Shown: positions 61,112 through 64,000 of the stretch, piece after piece
How positions within the stretch are numbered: the first letter of the stretch is position 1
Layout of the letters: every line of letters starts with the position of its first letter
From: an uncultured Oscillospiraceae bacterium
GTDB lineage: Bacteria > Bacillota > Clostridia > Oscillospirales > Acutalibacteraceae
NCBI GenBank assembly: GCA_958448165.1
Contig: CAUDCW010000011.1
Coordinates: 15,335-79,334, forward strand
Reading direction: 5' to 3'
DNA: 64,000 nt
Program-made: the position numbers and the translations under genes
Notes under the pieces: generated by a model
The model's database searches: none
What the model saw: the letters and a program-made list of their open reading frames with translations, nothing else
Told to the model about the DNA's origin: nothing

Positions 61112-61897
61112 ATGCCGATAATAGAATGTAAAAACATATCAATGAGCTATGACGGTGTAACGGTTTTTGACAGCCTGAGCTTCAGCGTTGAAAGCGGAGA
61201 TTATTTGTGCATCGTCGGCGAAAACGGCTCGGGCAAGAGCACGCTTATGAAAGGCTTGCTGGGGTTGAAGCCGCTGAAAAGCGGAGAGATAATATACTCC
61301 GACGGACTGAAAAAAACCGAGATAGGCTATCTGCCGCAGCAGACAGGCGCACAAAAGGATTTTCCTGCGTCTGTATATGAGGTTGTTCTGTCCGGCAGGC
61401 TGAATAAGAGAGGTCTTGCACCGTTTTATTCAAGAGCCGACAAAAAGACTGCGCTTGAGAATATGGAAAAGCTCGGCATAGCAAGCCTGAAAAACCGCTG
61501 TTACAGGGAGCTTTCCGGCGGACAGCAGCAAAGGGTACTGCTTGCAAGAGCACTTTGCGCCACAAGCAAGCTGCTTATTCTTGACGAGCCTGTGACGGGA
61601 CTCGACCCACTGGCGGCGTCCGAGATGTATGACATAATAAAAACGCTGAACGAGGAAAACGGCATAACGGTTATAATGGTGTCGCACGATATCGTTGCCG
61701 CCGTTGACAAGGCAGACCATATTCTGCACCTGAGCAACAAGGAGCTTTTCTTTGGAACTACCGCCGATTATACGCACAGCGAAATGGGCAGCCGCTTTCT
61801 TTATCACAACTGCCACTGCGACGGGTGCGAGAAGCACTCAAAACAGCATCATGATATGTCGCATATCAGGCACTACAGCGGGGAACAAAATGCCTGA
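61112..61897 (+). CDS. znuC: zinc/manganese ABC transporter ATPase (ZnuC-like) with His/Cys-rich tail
   Basis: 261 residues. Walker A GENGSGKST, Q-loop GYLPQQTG, signature LSGGQQQR, Walker B LLILDEPVTGLD, H-loop MVSHD. The C-terminal 30 residues hold about 8 His and 3 Cys (HNCHCDGCEKHSKQHHDMSH), a likely metal-sensing tail. The next gene is the permease. No solute-binding protein (znuA) is in the window. Confidence 0.9.
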   Translation: MPIIECKNISMSYDGVTVFDSLSFSVESGDYLCIVGENGSGKSTLMKGLLGLKPLKSGEIIYSDGLKKTEIGYLPQQTGAQKDFPASVYEVVLSGRLNKRGLAPFYSRADKKTALENMEKLGIASLKNRCYRELSGGQQQRVLLARALCATSKLLILDEPVTGLDPLAASEMYDIIKTLNEENGITVIMVSHDIVAAVDKADHILHLSNKELFFGTTADYTHSEMGSRFLYHNCHCDGCEKHSKQHHDMSHIRHYSGEQNA

Positions 61898-62009
61898 TAA
61901 GATTTGCGTCTATCTGTATCAGAAATTGAGGTTCAAAGTGGTGTCTTTGATTTTATCGTCACAATCTGCTCTGAGCGTTTATACCATAAAGGAAGAAGGT
62001 AAATTATGA
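61890..62009 (+). CDS. possible 39-residue ORF between znuC and znuB
   Basis: ATG 61890 (MPDKICVYLYQKLRFKVVSL...) overlaps the znuC stop and ends with TGA overlapping the znuB ATG (ATGA). GGGG lies 5 bases before it. It may only serve translational coupling across the gap. Confidence 0.2.
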   Translation: MPDKICVYLYQKLRFKVVSLILSSQSALSVYTIKEEGKL

Positions 62010-62821
62010 ATGAATTAATAGAGATGCTGTCGTTTTCTTTTATGCAGCGTGCTCTGATAGTCGGTATCCCGGTTGCGCTGTGTGCGGCTCTGCTTGGCGT
62101 CAGCCTTGTGCTTAAGAGATATTCAATGATAGGCGACGGTCTGTCGCACGTCGGCTTTGGTGCATTGGCTGTAGCGTCTGCGTTCAATGTTGCTCCGTTG
62201 TGGGTGGCTGTGCCTGTGGTGGTCATTGCGGCATTTTTGCTGCTTAGATTAAGCGAGAGCAGTAAAATCAAGGGCGATTCGGCGATAGCCATTATTTCAA
62301 GCAGTGCGCTTGCAATCGGCGTTGTTGTGGCGACAGTCGGAAACGGTATGAACACCGATCTGAGCAACTATCTTTTCGGCAGTATTCTTGCCACAAGTCA
62401 GAGCGATGCGGTGCTGAGCGTTTGTCTGTCGGTTATTGTTATTGTTATGTTTATCCTGTTTTACGGCAAGATTTTTGCGGTCACATTTGACGAGGGTTTC
62501 TCAAAGGCGACAGGCGTTAACAGCGGTGCATATAATATGATTATCGCACTGCTGACTGCCCTGACGATAGTAATCGGGATGCGTATAATGGGCACACTGC
62601 TGATTTCAAGCCTGATTATTTTTCCGGCGCTCACGTCAATGCGCCTTTGCAAAACCTACAGAAAGGTAATAATCTGTTCGGCTGTTGTGTCGGTTATCTG
62701 CTTTATCGCAGGCATTGTCGGCTCGTATTTTCTGGAAACGCCGACAGGTGCGACAATCGTAATTATGAATCTGGTGTTGTTTCTTCTCTTTACGCTTGCG
62801 TCAAGGGTGAAGTCAAAATAA
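62006..62821 (+). CDS. znuB: zinc/manganese ABC transporter permease (ZnuB-like)
   Basis: 271 residues with about eight hydrophobic helices. SLVLKRYSMIGDGLSHVGFG and GMRIMGTLLISSLIIFPALTS are typical of the ABC-3 family. ATG 62006 follows AAAGGAAG and AAGG. Confidence 0.92.
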   Translation: MNELIEMLSFSFMQRALIVGIPVALCAALLGVSLVLKRYSMIGDGLSHVGFGALAVASAFNVAPLWVAVPVVVIAAFLLLRLSESSKIKGDSAIAIISSSALAIGVVVATVGNGMNTDLSNYLFGSILATSQSDAVLSVCLSVIVIVMFILFYGKIFAVTFDEGFSKATGVNSGAYNMIIALLTALTIVIGMRIMGTLLISSLIIFPALTSMRLCKTYRKVIICSAVVSVICFIAGIVGSYFLETPTGATIVIMNLVLFLLFTLASRVKSK

Positions 62822-62834
62822 CGGGGTGATATGA

Positions 62835-63662
62835 GTGCTGCAGGATATTTTTCCGGCACAGCTTAAAATAGAATATGAGAACCTGCCGCCGCAGGACGAA
62901 TGTCCGCTGATTGTTTTTGTCGGCGAATGTGCGCTGGTAAGCTTCAAGAACGGGGAGTTCTTCTTTCCGTCCGTGGGCGATTTTTCCGCTTATAAGAGCA
63001 GTATGCGGTATCTGTTCAGGCTGAACGACGAGAGCTTTTTTCTGTTGAACCTTGATTCGCTCAATGCTCCCGACGGCTACAGCCTTGAGAATATGCAGAG
63101 CTTCAGGACAGCTCAGCCGCAGTACAAGGCTTTTGCCGTTGTCACCGCAAAGCACATCAGCAGTTTTTATCGCTGCAACACCTTTTGCGGCTGCTGCGGT
63201 GCGCAGCTGAAGCACAGTGACAGCGAGCGTGCGATGATTTGCGACACCTGTGGCAGGACATATTATCCGCAGATTGCGCCGAGTGTTATTGTGGCGCTGA
63301 CTGACGGCGACAGAATACTGCTGACAAAATACAACAGCGCTCACAGCTCATACAAAACATATGCCCTTATTGCAGGCTACTGCGAAACGGGCGAGAGTGC
63401 AGAGCAGACGGTTCGCCGTGAAGTTATGGAGGAGGTCGGACTAAGGGTCAAGGATATAACCTATTATAAAAGCCAGCCGTGGGGCTTCACCGGCACGCTT
63501 CTGCTCGGGTATTTTGCACGTCTTGACGGCAGTGATGTGGTGACTATGGACGAAAAAGAGCTGTCCAAGGCAGAATGGTTCCACAGGGACGAGATACCGC
63601 CGACTGACCTCAATATCAGCCTGACAAGCGAAATGATTGAGCATTTCAGGCAGAAGAGTTGA
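62835..63662 (+). CDS. nudC: NADH pyrophosphatase NudC family Nudix hydrolase
   Basis: 275 residues. Zinc ribbon CGCCGAQL and CDTCGRTYYPQ (about 117-145), Nudix box GYCETGESAEQTVRREVMEE followed by VGL, then SQPWGFTGTLL, which matches the SQPW(P)F motif of NudC. It cuts NADH and may remove NAD caps from RNA. GTG 62835 follows GGGGTGATATGA. Stop TGA lies in GAGTTGAGA, start of a repeat tract. Confidence 0.92.
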   Translation: MLQDIFPAQLKIEYENLPPQDECPLIVFVGECALVSFKNGEFFFPSVGDFSAYKSSMRYLFRLNDESFFLLNLDSLNAPDGYSLENMQSFRTAQPQYKAFAVVTAKHISSFYRCNTFCGCCGAQLKHSDSERAMICDTCGRTYYPQIAPSVIVALTDGDRILLTKYNSAHSSYKTYALIAGYCETGESAEQTVRREVMEEVGLRVKDITYYKSQPWGFTGTLLLGYFARLDGSDVVTMDEKELSKAEWFHRDEIPPTDLNISLTSEMIEHFRQKS

Positions 63663-63775
63663 GATAATTAGGAATGCGGAATTAGGAACTATAGAATACT
63701 TGAAACAAGGTTGTAGGGAACGGTCTTGACCGTTCCGTGTCGCTCTGATGAGTGTTGAATACGCAAATCAAACGA
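63660..63775. repeat. modular intergenic repeat with GGAACGGTC hairpin
   Basis: GGAATGCGGAATTAGGAA, TTGAAACAAGGTTGTAGG, hairpin GGAACGGTC-TT-GACCGTTCC (63717-63736), GTGTCGCTCTGATGAG. Confidence 0.7.
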
Positions 63776-63790
63776 GAATAAAAAGTATGA

Positions 63791-63842
63791 GCGTTTATTT
63801 GGCACTTTATGCGTTGTAAGTGCATAAAGTGCCATTAAACGC
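63791..63842. repeat. long inverted repeat
   Basis: GCGTTTATTTGGCACTTTAT continuing with GC pairs with GC then ATAAAGTGCCATTAAACGC around GTTGTAAGT: about 21 paired bases with one bulge. No T-run. No gene is seen from here to the window end. Confidence 0.75.
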
Positions 63843-63922
63843 ACCCGAAGAAGGTTCGCATTGGAAAAGGAGCGGTGACAGACAGCTTGACAATCGCACA
63901 AAGCTGAACGCACAGCGGGTTT

Positions 63923-63942
63923 CCAAAGGGCTTGCCCTTTGG
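63923..63942. repeat. palindrome CCAAAGGGC-TT-GCCCTTTGG
   Basis: 9-bp perfect arms. The flanks (CAGCGGGTTT, GGTCGTTTCAAGG) have the feel of a mobile-element edge but nothing is resolved before the window ends. Confidence 0.5.
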
Positions 63943-64000
63943 TCGTTTCAAGGATTGGGGTAGAGTAAGCTGTGATTAAATATTAAGCACGCACCTTGAC

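Overview
The window looks like the chromosome of an anaerobic, spore-forming, low-to-mid GC Firmicute of the Ruminococcus / Oscillospirales type. Evidence for this: an alpha/beta-type small acid-soluble spore protein (33188-33382); a secreted alpha-amylase ending in a dockerin (28627-31710) and a second secreted dockerin protein with a possible cohesin-like domain (21545-22288), the kind of parts used in amylosome or cellulosome assemblies; an oxygen-detoxifying flavodiiron protein; a Trp T-box leader; and AGGAGG-type ribosome sites with TTGACA-17-TATAAT promoters. No 16S gene is present, so the genus is an inference.

Layout. 1-4010: an RHS cassette region with a headless RHS core, an AT-rich C-terminal tip, a membrane-protein partner and a displaced scrap of RHS core. 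4076-8306 (minus): pcrA, a lipoprotein and a membrane glycosyltransferase. 8638-11453: a small DUF6514-like protein and an NlpC/P60 wall hydrolase behind a possible c-di-AMP riboswitch. 11634-13833: a DUF4364 protein, then an NfeD-stomatin pair. 13889-21525: a purine operon, purE-purF-purM-purN-purO-AICARFT-purD, with PurH split into two proteins. 21545-28477: the dockerin protein, then alr, polA, an arginine-phosphatase-like protein, rimI and tsaD. 28569-33428: amylase, an ArsC/Spx-like protein, a hypothetical protein and the spore protein. 33441-38659: sdpRI with paired operators, a MITE-like element, and a minus-strand ECF sigma factor / membrane protein / serpin operon beside a ComEC-like secreted metallo-hydrolase. 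38786-44310: paaK, an ACT-domain protein, an oxidoreductase, rqcH and secG. 44362-49133: prfB and a membrane protein, tRNA-Leu(GAG), and the four-domain flavodiiron protein. 49461-56717 (minus): a complete trpEGDCFBA operon under a Trp T-box. 56897-63662: an aminotransferase, secDF, zinc ABC transporter genes and nudC. 63663-64000: repeats.

The most unusual feature is a family of modular intergenic repeats found in at least a dozen gaps. One module is a row of short palindromes separated by a constant ATTTCAT (or ATGAAAT) linker; full rows occur at 41848-41945, 49347-49448 and 60865-60973, and the palindrome arms covary between copies. Other modules are GGTTGTCG-palindrome-CTCTTTGAATTAAG, purine tracts of the GAGTGAAGAGTGGAGAG type, and a 20-bp hairpin within GTAGGGAAC...GTTCC. 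Some copies start at the stop codon of the upstream gene, and some lie inside the trp and pur operons.

Other points to check: a structured leader before secDF, an attenuator-like leader before purE, an ECF-serpin operon, and the RHS tip displacement.
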